DNA of 64,000 nucleotides from the NCBI GenBank assembly GCA_015501595.1, contig JADNRX010000187.1, positions 1 through 64,000 of the forward strand, in the 5' to 3' direction. This DNA is from Hymenopellis radicata. Lineage: Eukaryota > Basidiomycota > Agaricomycetes > Agaricales > Physalacriaceae. Below the pieces are notes generated by a model. That model saw nothing but the letters and a program-made list of their open reading frames with translations. It was not told where the DNA came from and searched no databases. This document shows positions 19,713-32,561 of this stretch, piece after piece; the stretch's first letter is position 1; each line of letters begins with the position of its first letter. A program made the translations under genes and the position numbers.

Positions 19713-21405
19713 TTAAGTTACATGTATTACGAACATTACCTTAAAGTACCTAAAAGTTATAAGGCCTTTCCTGATGCAGCTCGTTCTGCCACCCCAATCC
19801 GCGACCACTTCCAGATACTGAACGTAACCGGGCTTCAGTACCGTATCCTGCGCTGCATAGACTGGGGGGGGTGTTGCTAGGATTGGTATTTTCCTCTTAG
19901 CCCGAGCGCGTCGAGTCAACTTGCGGCGTACGAACGAAGAAGTGTGAGCGAACAACTGCCGAATGTCGAAGCCTAAATCCACTGTCAGCGAAGATGACGC
20001 TTCGATACGATAACCTTGATGGGGAAGGACTACGAAACAGTGGCCCGAGGCTCTACGTTCCACTCCCAACTCGTAGGAAGTCTGGAAGTCTTCGCTTAGC
20101 AGCAAGGGCGTAATCATCCCTCGAACCACATAAGCTTCGACTTCGAAACTAACCGTTTTACCATCCACCGTTTCTACCAGATAAGCGAAGGTAGTGTAGC
20201 CTAAGATTTTAGCGTCGCTGGTCAATTGGTATAGCCGAATTCGCATTCCTTGCTTTAGAGGTGGAAGGTCGGCGCGCGAGTTGAAGAACTCCTCCGACAT
20301 CAGAGTTATGTCGGCTCCTGAATCCAGTTTCCCTTTCACGGGCGCGGAGTCCATCGAGTTGACGTACCCCTTAATGTGAAGCGCAGAGATGCCATTAGCG
20401 CCTCTTCCTGCTGGCTGGATCCGCCCTCGAGGGATAGGTTCGACCCCGACTGGGGACTCTTGGGGGTCGTCGTTCTTTTCACTAGACGACATGGACAATT
20501 TCTTGCGGGCTTGACGACTCGGAGATGGCGATGTCTCTTTTTGTTTGCCAGCGACCTTCTTCTTGATTTCGAAAGCCTCCCGACGACGGGTGTTGCGGTC
20601 GGGCGAGGTTGACGGGGTTCGTGCTGGTGCAGGTGGATTGCGTGGTGTAAAGGAAAAAGTACTTGCCTGGGGTGGGTCGCTCGGGACTGGAACTCTAGCC
20701 TTACACGCGGGGCAATAAGCGCAAGTACACTTAGATTGGGTATCGTTACACATCGCCTCGTACGCCATCTTGTCACGAATAATATCCGATTCTGTAACAT
20801 CCGTTGTGATCTCGTTCGCCGTATATAACCGGTGCCATCTATCGAAATGAGGACATTGATGAGCGTAATGGTATCGGCTTCCGCACACGAAGCAGTTCCG
20901 TCCCTCCTCTGGAAGGCGAGCACCTTTAACCTCATCAGCACAGGGGAACGTCTGTCCCTTGTACTTCCCACCCTTGGGCCAGTCTGATTCTGGGACCGTC
21001 GCGGTCCGAATGCGCCCGGACTTCTGTGAACAGTCGAGCGCCGCCACGAAAGCCTCCGCAATGGCTTCTATCGACAGCCCGTGAGCGGCTGACATCACAG
21101 TGGGAGGTACAGGTACCGTCATCGCCTCCGCCTGGACTTCATGCGCGCCACGAGTGTGGGTCTCTGAGTCACTGCGAGCCCAATGTGCGATAAGAGCTTT
21201 AGCATGTCGAGAGGCTAGATTAGTGAGCTGTCGCAGTGTCTGAGCCGAATTGGCGCTCAGCAAGGTTTCCCATTCGGGCGGTTGAGTCCGTAGAACACGG
21301 TCCACGACCGCTGGCCCATCTTCCTCCACGAACAAAAAACTATGGTGCTTTGTCCGTCGGTGAATGAAATCAACGGGATTCTCAGCGTAGACCTGGGCAC
21401 GAGTG
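19713..21405 (-). pseudogene. Ty3/gypsy-type gag-protease remnant
   Basis: Minus-strand open frame of a fungal LTR retrotransposon. From the 5' side it has a Gag stretch (about 21400-21000), a CCHC zinc knuckle CFVCGSRYHYAHQC (about 20900), a long basic Ser/Pro/Lys linker, then a retropepsin-like protease with the DSGADITLM active-site motif near 20300. The reading ends at 19713, shortly after the protease (PGYVQYLEVVADWGG); no reverse transcriptase, RNase H, integrase or LTR was found. Upstream of about 21405 the frame runs into unrelated CGAGTG-rich and MITE sequence, so the Gag N-terminus is also lost. It is a two-sided fragment, although its internal frame is still open for more than 500 codons. 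Confidence 0.8.
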
Positions 21406-21559
21406 TGCACACGGGTGCACTCGCACTCGTGCGGCGGGTTATTCGCCGCTCTAGGCCGGACACCCGCATTCGAGTGACACCCGAGTGTGGCACTCGAGTG
21501 CGGCACCCATTCGCGGGTGTTTTGCATACACGAGTGTGCTGCCACTCGTGTATGGTGGC
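21397..21559. repeat. CACGAGTG-rich insertion between gag remnant and MITE
   Basis: Repeated CGAGTG/CACTCG words in both orientations (for example GCACGAGTG and CACTCGTGC). It interrupts the gag reading frame and abuts the left end of the MITE copy at 21560. Probably another small inverted-repeat element; no clean ends could be set. Confidence 0.45.
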
Positions 21560-21965
21560 GGGAGCATGCCACGAGTTTCGGCCAGCGCAGGTAACTCGCA
21601 GGTAACCTGCGACTCGCGACTCGCGACCCGGGTTCGCGCAAGTCGCAGGTTTGAGGTTGGAGCATTCTGCAAGTACTTGCGCAGGTTCCGGTAGTCAGTT
21701 AAGATATAATATTATGCATATAAACTGTGTTATACATATGAATATGATCCAACAGAGTTGCAATAGGCTATAGAGATGATGTTTGCACTAGTTTGACCTC
21801 AGTTGAAGGGGATATGAGTGGGTTATAGCTCAAAACTCGTCAAAAACTCGCAAACTCGTGAGTTTTTGACCCGCGACTCGCGAGTTTGAGACAAGTCGCA
21901 AGTCCGGACTTCAGATATGCAAACTCGACCTGCCGGACCCGGGTTTAGACTCGTGGCATGCTCTA
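21560..21965. mobile_element. hAT-type MITE, copy A (left tip altered)
   Basis: About 405 bp, closely similar along its whole length to 24798-25213. The right end is CTCGTGGCATGCTCTA. The left end has GG in place of the first TA of TAGAGCATGCCACGAG. No target duplication is visible, as the left neighbour is another repeat. The interior has no coding potential. Confidence 0.85.
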
Positions 21966-24789
21966 TAACACGCAGGATGCCATCGACTTTAAGAGTGCCG
22001 TCAATACCTTTCTTCACGCTCTTTGCCCGCCTCCAATTCCGTCAAATACGCAACTTTATCCACAGCTGACTGCAGTGCTGCATCGCCCGCCAGCTGCTTC
22101 ACCCCCTCCGCTGTCATCTTCTTCCACCTAGGAAACTAGGGCGCCTTGATCGCGTGGTAGTGCTCTCATACGGTGTTGGTAGTGGTCCGCCCGTTCCAAG
22201 TTGAACTTCCAACTTCCTACAGCCTAGTCAGTACTTTAAGCCATGCAATTATAAGCCAACACACTTTGGAACATGGGCTTAATTGTGCTGTCGCTTCTTC
22301 CGCGGTTTGGTATAAGCACGGTCTCCCGCCTTTTTGCTTCGGCGGAGGCGGGTCTAACAGGCGGTGGCATATCCAAGCAAGCCTCAGTAGCGGAGGCCGG
22401 CATGCGATCGTGAGAGTGGATGTTGTGGGCAATAAGCGTGAGAGTCGCCAAGGTAGGTGGTGGTATGAGTAGAAGAAGGTAAAGACTTGACTGTTAATCC
22501 TAAACTCGTAAGGCTATCGGATACACTTAGGAATCTGACACTCATCAGACTTTTATCAGACTTTAACTCATGCGAACTTTCAACTGCATGATACAGCCTG
22601 GTACCACTTCGATAATCAAGATCTGTACCTCTAAAGGTGCACTGGGTACTTCACGGTGTCTCCAGATGCGCCAATGCCCGCCGCCGTCGTCGACAATGTT
22701 CGCAGCGGCATCTCGGCATCTCAAATTCCCACCACCAAGTACTAACGTAGGTTCGATTCCACCTGTCGACAGCGTCGAGATTTGGCTCCGGTGATGCGGC
22801 CCGTGAATCTGAACTCTGTTCAACTTCCGTGTCTTCCACTCTTACCACCACCACCAACCCCCAAGGAGCGCCCAGAAGGCAACGATGACTGCCACGGCCC
22901 CCATGGACCCAGATTACGACCACCAGGATCGCGTAAGCCCCATGGATGGGCCGCATAACATGCAGGACGACTACCGGTGCACGCACAGCGAGATTCAAGT
23001 GCCAGCAGGAACTGGGACAGCAAACGACGCCCACCACCACCACTACATATGCCAACACTACATCTGGTGTCCTTCTTGAATATGGCTTCCGCGCTGTGTA
23101 AACCCCCACCAACCGGGCAGCATGCTCTGTTACGCTGCGATGCCACTCTGCAGTATAGAAACACCCCTGCTCCGTCAACGAGCAGGCTTTAAGCATGGGC
23201 TAGGGTTGGAATGGGAGTGCTGTATCGTCTGCTGGCGACGTAGCACTGTTGGGTGAGTTTTTTCTTGTACTTATTTTATTCGCATTTCTTTTTCTATCTT
23301 CGACGTTGAAACGTTGACGGCGCCCGTCAGCGTCGCTCTTTTCTACTACTTATCCCCTTTCCAGGCCTCGTCGCGATGTCGCAATGCACTGTGCACATAT
23401 GTCAGCGCTGACAACGTTTTCCTAAGCTCATCTTCCAACTCATCTTGTCACCCATATTGACTGCCGACGCGCCTTCCCCGTCGACTCAACCAGGGGATGC
23501 ATATGATGGCTGCCCCACATCAGTAAAACATCGGGGTCTTCCCTAGCTTCCCTGGCATCCCTCGCGGGATGCCAGGGATGATGAATATGTCAGAGACGCG
23601 TGGTCCCTGATGGGTAGGGTACCTTTCCCGAGAGGGACACCCTCCATCACTGAGAGATTGACGCGTCTCTGGGTCATCGCGGCAGAGACGGTACTCGATC
23701 CCTCCATAATCCCTGGTTCCTTCCCTGGCTAATCCCTCAGGTGGGTTTGGTAGTACTGAATCTGATATTCGCGCCACGATGGTTTGTATGCTTTCAATCA
23801 AATGAATTTCCGCGTGTACTACTGAAGAGTGATATAGCTATTAATCGAAGGAGATAACAAAATCGGGCTCAGACTCGACAACATCGGCCATATGGTCAAC
23901 ACTAATGCTTACAGTGGCTGCCTTGCCCTTTCCCTTGCGAGCCCTCCTTTTCACAGCATTGCAGAACCCGGAACACAACACTGGTCGTCCATAGCGAAGA
24001 TTGGTCTGTATGCGGAGGTAAGCAAGACGAACGGGAGAAAGGCAGCGTAAACAACGCACCACGCAGGCCGTCAATGACCTGGGAGCCGGAGAGAGTCATC
24101 ACCCTAACGACGCCACGTCCTGTGCGCATACTGCCCGACTAAAAGTCCTATCGTTAGTGACAGCGTAGAAAGGAAGAGCGAGCACGATGACTTACCAGAT
24201 GGTAGAGAACGTGATACGACGGCGATGACAGACGCGGGAGTAAGCGGGTGGAAACAAGATGATGACGGTGGGAGGATAGGAAGGAAGTACGCACATGCTA
24301 AAAGTTGGTCCCCAACAGACGGCGCCATGCCTCCATCGTTCGCACTTGGCGAGTCGCAGATGAGATACATCCCATCTCCACCTGGCAAGGCCCGTCCTGG
24401 GATTGCTGTGAATAATGGCACTGTCTTGATGCTAACTGTTGACGGAAACGCGGCCTGCTACAGGAATTATGCGCCCTTAGTCGAAAGTCTGACAACCACA
24501 ATAAATGGGAGAAAACGAATGTCCTTCTCACCCGGATGATCAGCAGTGGGCTCATCCGAAGCTTCCTGGCACCTAATAGGCACCGGCGCATGACGGCGTC
24601 CATGGCGTCTCGCGAAAATGCTGCCTGCTGCAGGGCTTGTGCATCTTTGGGCCAACGAAAACCGTAAACGGACCACGGCAGGAGCTAAGGGAATCGAAAA
24701 AGACACTGATGACTCACAACGGTTGTATAACAAAAAGACAGGGACCGCGACATGCGTGGTACTTAGTGGAAGGAATCAGAGAGCGACGA
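21966..24789. other. Intergenic stretch without a supported gene
   Basis: No convincing gene. There is a hairpin around TGGCATCCC/GGGATGCCA (about 23548-23575) and an inverted pair AGAGACGCGT/GACGCGTCTC (about 23590 and 23670). Minus-strand open stretches at 23841-24129 look weakly exon-like (an AATCTTCGCTATGG exon with a Lys/Arg-rich, then acidic tail), but no family or clean splice frame supports them. Confidence 0.4.
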
Positions 24790-24797
24790 CGCCAAAT

Positions 24798-25213
24798 TAG
24801 AGCATGCCACGAGTTTCGGCCAGCGCAGGTAACTTGCAGGTAACCTGCGACTCGCGACTCGCCACCCGGGTTCGCGCAAGTCGCAGGTTTGAGGTTGGAG
24901 GATTCTGCAAGTACTTGCGCAGGTTCCGGTAGTCAGTTAAGATATAATATTATGCATATAAACTGTGTTATACATATGAATATGATCCAACAGAGTTGCA
25001 ATAGGCTGTAGAGATGATGTTTGCACTAGTTTAACCTCAGTTGAAGGGGATATGAGTGAGTTATAGCTCAAAACTCGTCAAAAACTCGCAAACTCGCGAG
25101 TTTTAGACCTGCGACTCGCGAGTTTGAGACAAGTCGCAAGTCCGGACTTCAGATATGCAAACTCGCGCAAACTCGACCCGCCAGACCCGGGTTTAGACTC
25201 GTGGCATGCTCTA
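24798..25213. mobile_element. hAT-type MITE, copy B, intact with 8-bp target duplication
   Basis: A 416-bp element with perfect 16-bp terminal inverted repeats, TAGAGCATGCCACGAG and its complement. It is flanked by a perfect 8-bp direct repeat CGCCAAAT (24790-24797 and 25214-25221). The ends fit the hAT consensus YARNG. Subterminal parts are rich in ACTCGC/GCGAGT words, much like the termini of the 8.95-kb element, which suggests that a related hAT transposase moved it. Confidence 0.92.
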
Positions 25214-25221
25214 CGCCAAAT

Positions 25222-26882
25222 AGCACTTGATCGCTGTTCGGCTTTGCCGGGCCTGCCCACGTTAGTGGGGCTTATGCGTCGCTGACGATGCCACATCGCT
25301 ATCGCAGTCGCCGCCGTTGCCATGATGTAGATAAATAGAAGGAAAAAATAAAACAAAAATTCACGTACAGTATCTAGTGCGCAGCCTCGCCACCAGACGA
25401 GTCAGTTCCACATACTCCCGCCCTTGAGGGGTGCGGCAAAGCATTGCCCTCGACGTCAACCTGACACGTCGTGTTGGAACGATCAATGATTTGCTGCCCG
25501 TCGTCTCTGGGGCTTACGCGGCTATTTATTCCAGAGTCGGCTCATCTTCTGCAGGTTGAAGTCCATTCAAATGAATGCTGCCAGTCGTCTGGGCTTACGC
25601 AGCGAGTCGTCCAGGTCCAGACGCCGATAGAGGAAGATGGGTAATGTTGGAGGGTTGGAGAGCGGCGGAGTTCTAATTATTTTTCCTGCCATGATGTACA
25701 GCCCAACATCACATGTGCGTGTACCTGAAGGACTTTGGGATATATTTTGACAAGTCGACTTGTCTACCAGCCGCGTTTTGCATGAGTTGGTGCGCGTCTG
25801 CGCTCATTACGGAGGTGAGGGCTCAATAACTAAGACTCAGGTGAACAGATTGTGAGTATTCCTCACAATAGTCCTATCTGGCAGAAACATAAATGCTAGT
25901 ATATGGTCTGCATATTTTCCAGAGACCTCGCTGCATCCAGAGAGCACTGGGGAAACACATTCCAGGGAAGGGACTTACCAGAGATCTGATCCCAGGGCAG
26001 GGGATGCCAGGGATGTCGGGGCCGGGGATAAAGTTGCCGGGATGACCCCGACGTTTTACTGATGCAGGTGCTTCTTTCAAATGTGGTCATCAACGATGCA
26101 CCCACATCCCACCCACGTCCGGTGTCCTATACACAAAGAAGATGATGAGCCCGCTACCCATAGTGATGGTGATGATCTTAAGGGGTCCGGATCCGCGCTG
26201 CCGTCTCTGATGATGAGGACCAGCTTGAGGACGATGCATAGTGGCACATTATTCAGTACAATACACTGTTCTCTCTTAGTCTATGTACCTCTGACTTACT
26301 ATAATTTTATCTGATTTTATTTGCTATTTATTTCGTGGTTCTATGAGTGAGAGTGAGCGGTGAGGCGGGATGACGGTCGGGTACCCGATTTGGCAGTCGC
26401 GTGAGTCGGGCGTGTCATCCGAGTGATGACGAGCCCGTGGAAAAGGTTGCTTCCCGATTGGGAATGAGGGCATAGACGTCAGCTGCGCGCACCGCCTCTT
26501 ACCCGCCAGAAGTCTTCAAAATAAATTTATTACAAGTAGCAGTAGTAGTATTTAAAGGCTGACTAGAGCTTGACCGCGCTTTACGGTCAAGTCGACCTAA
26601 TTAGGTGTCACACTCGGGTCAGAGTATGATACCTAATTAGGCAGGATCAACGGGACTATCAGGTGGTAAATGATCTTGTTTGAACCGTTGGAACTTGGCA
26701 TTCACGAAGATGCATATCAGATTTGGCTTCCAGGACATGGCGGCTGCCAGCGAAGGGTTACACCCGAAAAGTGTTATATCTACAAGCTGGTCTCGAGTAA
26801 TTTCCCAGGACCCTGATTATATTTTCTGGCCGTCTGCTATGTAAATGTCAACTGTCTTGACTCCGTACATTTATTGTCGGCC
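25222..26882. other. Intergenic stretch without a supported gene
   Basis: I see no gene. GGGATGCCAGGGATG near 26000 echoes the hairpin at 23565, so fragments of one small repeat may lie at both places. CCTAATTAGG occurs twice as an inverted pair at 26606-26642. Confidence 0.4.
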
Positions 26883-28197
26883 TCACAGCCCTTCCAGGAT
26901 AGCATCCATGAATGCCTTCGGGTCGTCCCAGTGTACCTATGAAATCTGGATAAGCGAATGCAATGCTCTTTCTGCTTGAACCACTTACAAAGTGGTTCGC
27001 GCCTGGAATCTCAATAAAGCGTATGTGGCGGACCTTATGCCCAGCCGCCTTGTGTTCTTCAAGGAGACGCAAATTCTCAAAGTAGGCCCACGCGGTGTAC
27101 CAAGGCGATGCAGTGCACACTTGGTGAACAATCTCGAGGTTTGGGAAAACGGTCTGCGCGCATTTCTCGTCCCACAACGCGCGCTCGGCTTGTATTCTTC
27201 AAGGTAGGCTGCATCGGAGGAAAGTACCTGCATACATTGAGACAAGCTTCGGCACAAATAGAATCGACGAAGGCGAAAGAGGCACGAACGAACATTGGGA
27301 ATTCCATACGCTGTGCGGACTCTGCAGAGAAGCAAACCTCCATATCCTCAGGCGTCATAGTTTCCACAGTGAAACGAGGACCGCGTTTCCTGTCGTCGAG
27401 CCCTTTAGGCGAGCGCGTTGACAAGTCAGGATGATTATAATACGAACTGACCCAGACACCGAAGTTGGCAAAGACTTCCTCAGGTGTTTTGAGATCGGGG
27501 TCTGTGAACGGATTGTACAGTTCGGGTGGCTGGTCGTATCCAAAGGCCAGAAGAGGCGGATCTACTTCTGCTGTTAACGAGCGATCCGCGAAAAGAGACA
27601 AACTGACCATAAAGGACCGCCTGCTTGAGATACGGTTCTACGGAATCGTACAGCTCTTTAGGTATTGTTTCAGGATAAGCCAACATGGCAAGAGGACTGC
27701 GTAGAAGACAGGTGTCGTCGCGCCGTCTACTGGTAATTGTGGTACTTACGTCGCAGCTCCCAAACTCCAGCCGAGTACGACGATGCCACCAAGTTTACGG
27801 TCGGCACTCAGCTTGGGAATGTCGTGATTCTTGACATACCACGAGAGGAAAGTGAGCGTCTCACGGCCCACAGCTTCCAAGAATTCCTGTTTACCCTCCT
27901 TCAGAGATTGTAGCTCTTCGTCGGTATACTTGGTTGAACCGGGATAATCACGTCGGTTCACGATAACCAAACGAAGATTATTGGCAGCCGCCATCGGGAT
28001 AAGGCGATGAAACGTATCTAAACACTCAGCCCTTGCACAGATCCAGGATATCAACACTCACGTCCAGTAAACGCACTTCCGTGAAACAGGAAGAGCGTCT
28101 TATAGTCTGTCGAATCGGGCACAGGACCAGTGTCGGTGTAGAAGAGCTTGTCGCCCTTGTCATTAACGGGTGCTAGGCCAGTCGTCTGGAGGGACAT
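26883..28197 (-). CDS. Alpha/beta-hydrolase fold protein
   Basis: Six exons on the minus strand (28197-28062, 28017-27750, 27696-27608, 27567-27228, 27196-26989, 26936-26883) sum to 1095 nt, 364 aa. The third-last junction implies a very short 31-nt intron and is the least certain. The protein shows FLFHGS as the oxyanion segment, the nucleophile elbow GWSLGA (GxSxG, Ser nucleophile) and the C-terminal GANHF with the catalytic His. It lacks a signal peptide, so it is probably an intracellular carboxyl-ester or related hydrolase. Substrate cannot be read from sequence. The start was chosen because the frame and first intron fit; upstream codons are out of frame. Confidence 0.85.
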
Positions 28198-28808
28198 GAT
28201 GGGGGCGCTGGAAATCCGGAACGCGTATCAACTTTGAGGCTCCATGCACTTTTATTGAGTCGATCCTGGCAATCAGATCTAACAAAAGTACGGCACAGTC
28301 CCACGCCTTCAAACGCCCTGTATGATTGCTACGTTTGAACACGACCGATGGGAAGGAAGCCCAGGAACTCACGACGTGTGACAATACGTTAGCGCATTCG
28401 ACTCCGTGCTAGTATCCGAGGGCATCTCTCTTCGGTCCAGAAGTATCTGACCGCGAGCGCGACTCGGATTTATATCATTGGCAGCAGGTCATACTAAGAG
28501 CGGTTTAGCGCCATAAAACCCCCAAATTCGGTAAACCGATATGTGTCGTCGTGTCCCTATGAAGTTCTAGCCCTTCCGAGTTGCGTGTCATGAGTACACT
28601 TGAGCCCAGAACAGTAACGAGGACTCGAGATGCTGGTACGAGAGAAGAGTGATCGGCGTGATCGCCCCGGCCCTCTGCTGACTGCCACCTGCCAACAATT
28701 TCTCGACACCAGAATCCAGATCAGTATTAGAATAGAACATTGATTCTTAAAGTACGACATTTCTATCAAGTTCGTTCAAAGTCTTGTCAAAGTCCATATG
28801 CCTATCTT

Positions 28809-31020
28809 TCACTCGGGACCAACAACGATCAACTTTGTCTTGAACTGAGCCAACGACGCGAGGGTCGCGTTATCCAAGCCCAAATGAGCTTGAACAAGTT
28901 CGGGAGGTGTCAAAGCCAGCCACTAGTGCTTGAATGTCAGACTACACGTCCGGACGGAACAATGACGACAGCTTACTTGGCTAAGACTGACGTCCGCAAA
29001 AATATCTAGAGTACCAGGTCATCATCAAGTCAGTTCTGCTCTCCGAGTAATGCTCACCAGTGTTGAAGATTTCCAAGTACTTCAAAGTCGTATTGCCGAT
29101 GTTCTCCACATAATGACCTGCAGTCGAACATGAGTCGATGTCGACACGGGAGGAGGACAGTATACTACAGACCCATGCCGGTTGGAACATATCCTGCCAA
29201 TGAAAACAAACGTGAGGAACAGAAAGCAAGGAGGGAAGGAAGGGAGCCGAACCGATATCACCGGGCTGAAAATCAAACGTCGAAGCAACACTCTGAGCCG
29301 CAAAGATCGTCATCCGCGCGTTCCCGTCACTATCATCCACCGCGTCAGCACTCCACATCGTATTATTGTCATCAGTAAGAGCTCACATGATATAAGCCCA
29401 CTCGTCTTGAGTCGGATGCCAATGAAGCTCCCGCATCGCACCCGGCTCAACGCTAACTTCAGCCAAAGCGATGGTCGTAGAAATATTGAAGATCCTAGAG
29501 TCGATAATCTTCACCGAGCCGCCAGAGAGCTGCGTGGCGTTCATCTCTGAAGCGGCGAACGAGTAGGGCAGGGGGACCATGCCCTGGGGCTGACGGGGTC
29601 CTGTTGGTTATCAGGCGGAGTTGCTACCTCACTGTAAGCGACAAATGATGAAGAAGAAGAGCTGGAGACGAACTGGCAGGGAAGATGTAGAGCTGTTGGG
29701 CGGGAATCCTCGAGAATGCCTCGGCGCTGGCGCGGAAGTTCTTTTGGATGACTGGATAGCAAAAACGGTTAAGGTTAAGACGATGCGGCAATCCAGAGAT
29801 ATGCTGGGGCGTACCTTCGGCTGGGATGTGGGCGAGGAAATCTGTGAGCTAGTAGTAGTGAAATAGTATTAGGAAAGCTCAAGCGTGAAGGCCATTGTCA
29901 GCTTACGAGGAACGTAGCACTGTCGTCAAAGTCTCCGGCATTGAAAATCTGAATAATAGTCCCTGGTCAACTACTGCAAGCGAGGAAGATAAAGTAGAAG
30001 ACTTACCAGCAAGAATTCAGATCCCTCGGGATCATCGGCAGTAGCTTGTAGAGAATGAGGTACACCTGGAGGAAAGAACCAAAGGTCGCCAGCTTTCTAC
30101 AATCGCCTCTCAGCATTATCCATCTCAAGCGCTAAATGAATAACCTACAACCGTAGCTATATAGTTACGCCCCAGCTGGTCGACGGCAGTGATTTGTGTA
30201 GATCCCTAGGCAAATTCGTTATCTCGTTATTCTGGGCCAAGGAGGGAGAACATACTTTCAGCACGTAGGCCCACTGAGGCTCTCCGTCAGGGTGTACCAA
30301 AAACAGGAAGCGGACTAGAACGTACCTCGGAAGTCTTGTGCCAATGAAGTTCCCTGCGAATTCATGAGCGGTCAAAGCTGAGGCCGCAGGTTGAAAGGGT
30401 TGCCTACCTAACAGCTCCCGCCTCAAGTCGCATATTGGTGCTAGCAATGTCTGCCAAAAGTCTAGTTCACGATTGCAGCCATTCAGCGAAATTGTGCTTA
30501 CTAGCTGCGAGTGGCATAACAACATCTATCCACTCCCATGAGCCACCATCCTTGAAAAGCTTGAGAAAAAATAGCGCATACCATTCTCTTGCCGCGCCCA
30601 GCCTCCGGTCTGCAACCGCTGCTTACTCTGCGCGAACGGCCATTTCGCGTTCCCGCTGAAAACAATGGTTTTTTTTCAGAACATCATCATGCGCGAAAGA
30701 TCGTCGACTTACACAAATCCATTATCCGTCGTCGGCGGGGCGAGCAGGTCGGGATTTTCCAGGTCGATGGGCAAGTTGTCGGGGCCCAAGATCGTCGCGC
30801 CCAGCTTCCCACGCTCAGGCTTCACGATGCTAGGATCGCTAGTCTCATTCCACAGCGGCAAGTTCGGGTCCGTACTAGCGAACGGCACGGTCGACGAGGG
30901 TTCCGCGGCGCTGCTTGTGCCCGTAACCGTCTCTGTCGCGTTCTCTGAGGAAGCGAAAGGCACTCCGACGGCGAGCTGAACGAGCAGGAGCAGACTGAGA
31001 AGGCGTTTGAATCCAGACAT
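28809..31020 (-). CDS. Oxalate decarboxylase (bicupin), secreted
   Basis: Manganese-dependent bicupin splitting oxalate into formate and CO2 (EC 4.1.1.2). The start at 31020 gives a signal peptide (KRLLSLLLLVQLAVGVPFA) followed by a Ser/Thr-rich segment and LGPDNLPIDLENPDLLAPP. Cupin 1 carries RELHWHKTSE, split by an intron at about 30320, then WAYVLKG. Cupin 2 carries GAMRELHWHPTQDEWAYI near 29400. Both therefore keep the His-x-His...Glu metal ligands. The last exon (about 28920-28809) ends LTPPELVQAHL...KLIVVGPE. About ten short introns interrupt the gene. It probably acts outside the hypha or in the wall, controlling oxalate and pH during wood decay. Expected family length is about 440-460 aa. 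Middle exon borders were not all resolved. Confidence 0.88.
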
Positions 31021-31570
31021 GTCGATAAGGATGGTGAACATTATGATTATTCCATCGTGCTTTTATATGCGTAGTCCGAGACAGTTAAGAGCATGCGTCT
31101 CCGACTAGAATGGAGGTTATGGTGGTTGTGTGACATGGCGGGCTATGGATGACGCTAGACAAAAATACGGGCAGGGAAGGAGAGGCAGATGAATAGCGCG
31201 CAAGCAGTCTCCACAGATGCTAAGGTGTCCTAGAACCGTCAACGTCGGGTATGCGTCGGTGATAACCTAAAAATACTTGGTCTATTAAACTAGGACGACT
31301 GACTTTTTATTTTTGAGAGCGCTGCGAGAATGCAGATGATGTGCGAGTCGGAGGAGAACGGTCCGAATCTTGCATTGAGAATGCTGAAATAGACGATCAT
31401 TGTCAATCTGTGGCAGAGGCTAGAGTCGCCACAAGATCAGAGAAATCACGCGTCGGCGAAGTCTCAGTCGCGGTAGGCCGTCGCATTAGGAGTAGTAAAG
31501 AAATATACATTCATTGGGTTACCAACCCTTTTCCCTTGGTATATTAGTCTCTAAATAGGTATTAAATTAA
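31021..31570. other. Intergenic: oxalate decarboxylase promoter and ERG3 3' region
   Basis: Upstream of the oxalate decarboxylase start is a TTTTATATGC TATA-like word at about 31058, 38 bases before the ATG region. Nothing else is supported. Confidence 0.4.
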
Positions 31571-32561
31571 TTACTCTTCCTTGCCCTTCATCTGCACCTC
31601 GAGCAGAGGGTCGAGGTGCTTTTCGGGTTGACGGTACGAGTTTCCTACTTTGTCCGCCCATGTGAAGTATTGGCCGTAGTTGACAGTGAAATAGATGTGG
31701 TGCAGCGTGTGGTGTGCTGGACCGTTAATGAGGTTCTCTAGGGGATGACCAGTGATCATGTCGGAGTCGTGGATGAATATTGCCCAGATGTTGACCAAGA
31801 CGAACATGCCCAGATACAAGAAGCGATGCATGGGGAAGATGAAGATGAAGAGATGGTATGGAAGGGACTGGCAGTATCCGTCCGCTGCATGGAAGGCGTG
31901 CGATGCAAATGGAGTGGGAACTGGAAGACCGCTTGAGTAAGGAAAACGCAGAGGAAGTGATCGATGACATACTGATCCATTTGTGATGAGGTTTATGGAG
32001 AGCCTTGTAGATCACGGGAACGTGTAGCCACCGGTGAATCCAGTAAATACAGTAGTCCGTGAAGAAAAGGAACCTAACAAGTATTAGTCAGAGTTAAGGA
32101 AACCATGTGTAGGATACTCACAGAGGTATACTTGCAAACAAATAAAAGTATCCGTACGTATCTACACCATTGTACAGTTTGCTGTAGCCGAGGACCTCTG
32201 CTTCAAACCACGGCAGCGTAAGTGCCATCATGCCGGGCATCGCTTGAACACTGCACATTATCTCCTGCCGTACTTGGTTTTTGAGAAACCGCGGATGCCG
32301 CATCATGTCGTGGTTGAATATGAATGTGTAAGACAACCATGCAAAGGTGAAGTATAGCACGTAGCTGCCCAAAAGGGTGACGGCTGTTAGGGAGATAAGT
32401 TGACGCGGCATGTAGGAGCGCGGCCAGGCGGAGAGGGTGGTGGTATTGCTGGCCATGTCCCAATAGGTCGCGGGCTCTGTGGCATTGGCAGAAAGGGGTA
32501 GGACACGCGCCCAAAGGGCATCGAGCACGTAGTTGTCTGCAGTCTCGAGGACGAAATCCAT
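31571..32561 (-). CDS. ERG3: C-5 sterol desaturase (ergosterol pathway)
   Basis: Three exons, 32561-32122, 32073-31973 and 31920-31571, give exactly 891 nt, 296 aa. It is a membrane protein of the fatty-acid hydroxylase superfamily that introduces the C5-C6 double bond of ergosterol in the endoplasmic reticulum. The di-iron histidine boxes are visible: HRWLH at the start of exon 2, HKPHH at its end, and HTLHH in exon 3. Hydrophobic spans occupy the first 150 residues. An upstream in-frame ATG (32597) would add 12 residues; the start at 32561 (MDFVLETADNYVLD) matches the family's usual N-terminus. The gene is slightly shorter than many homologues but complete. Confidence 0.9.

Noticed and set aside
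21405..21665. N-terminal extension of the gag open frame
   Set aside because: This part is read from the MITE and the CACGAGTG-rich insertion, not from Gag.
22651..23196. 181-codon minus-strand open frame
   Set aside because: Composition is biased, no motif or splice pattern supports it, and overlapping frames are equally open.
28163..28384. Alternative upstream start for the first alpha/beta-hydrolase
   Set aside because: That frame does not join the hydrolase frame; the ATG at 28197 gives a clean 364-aa product.
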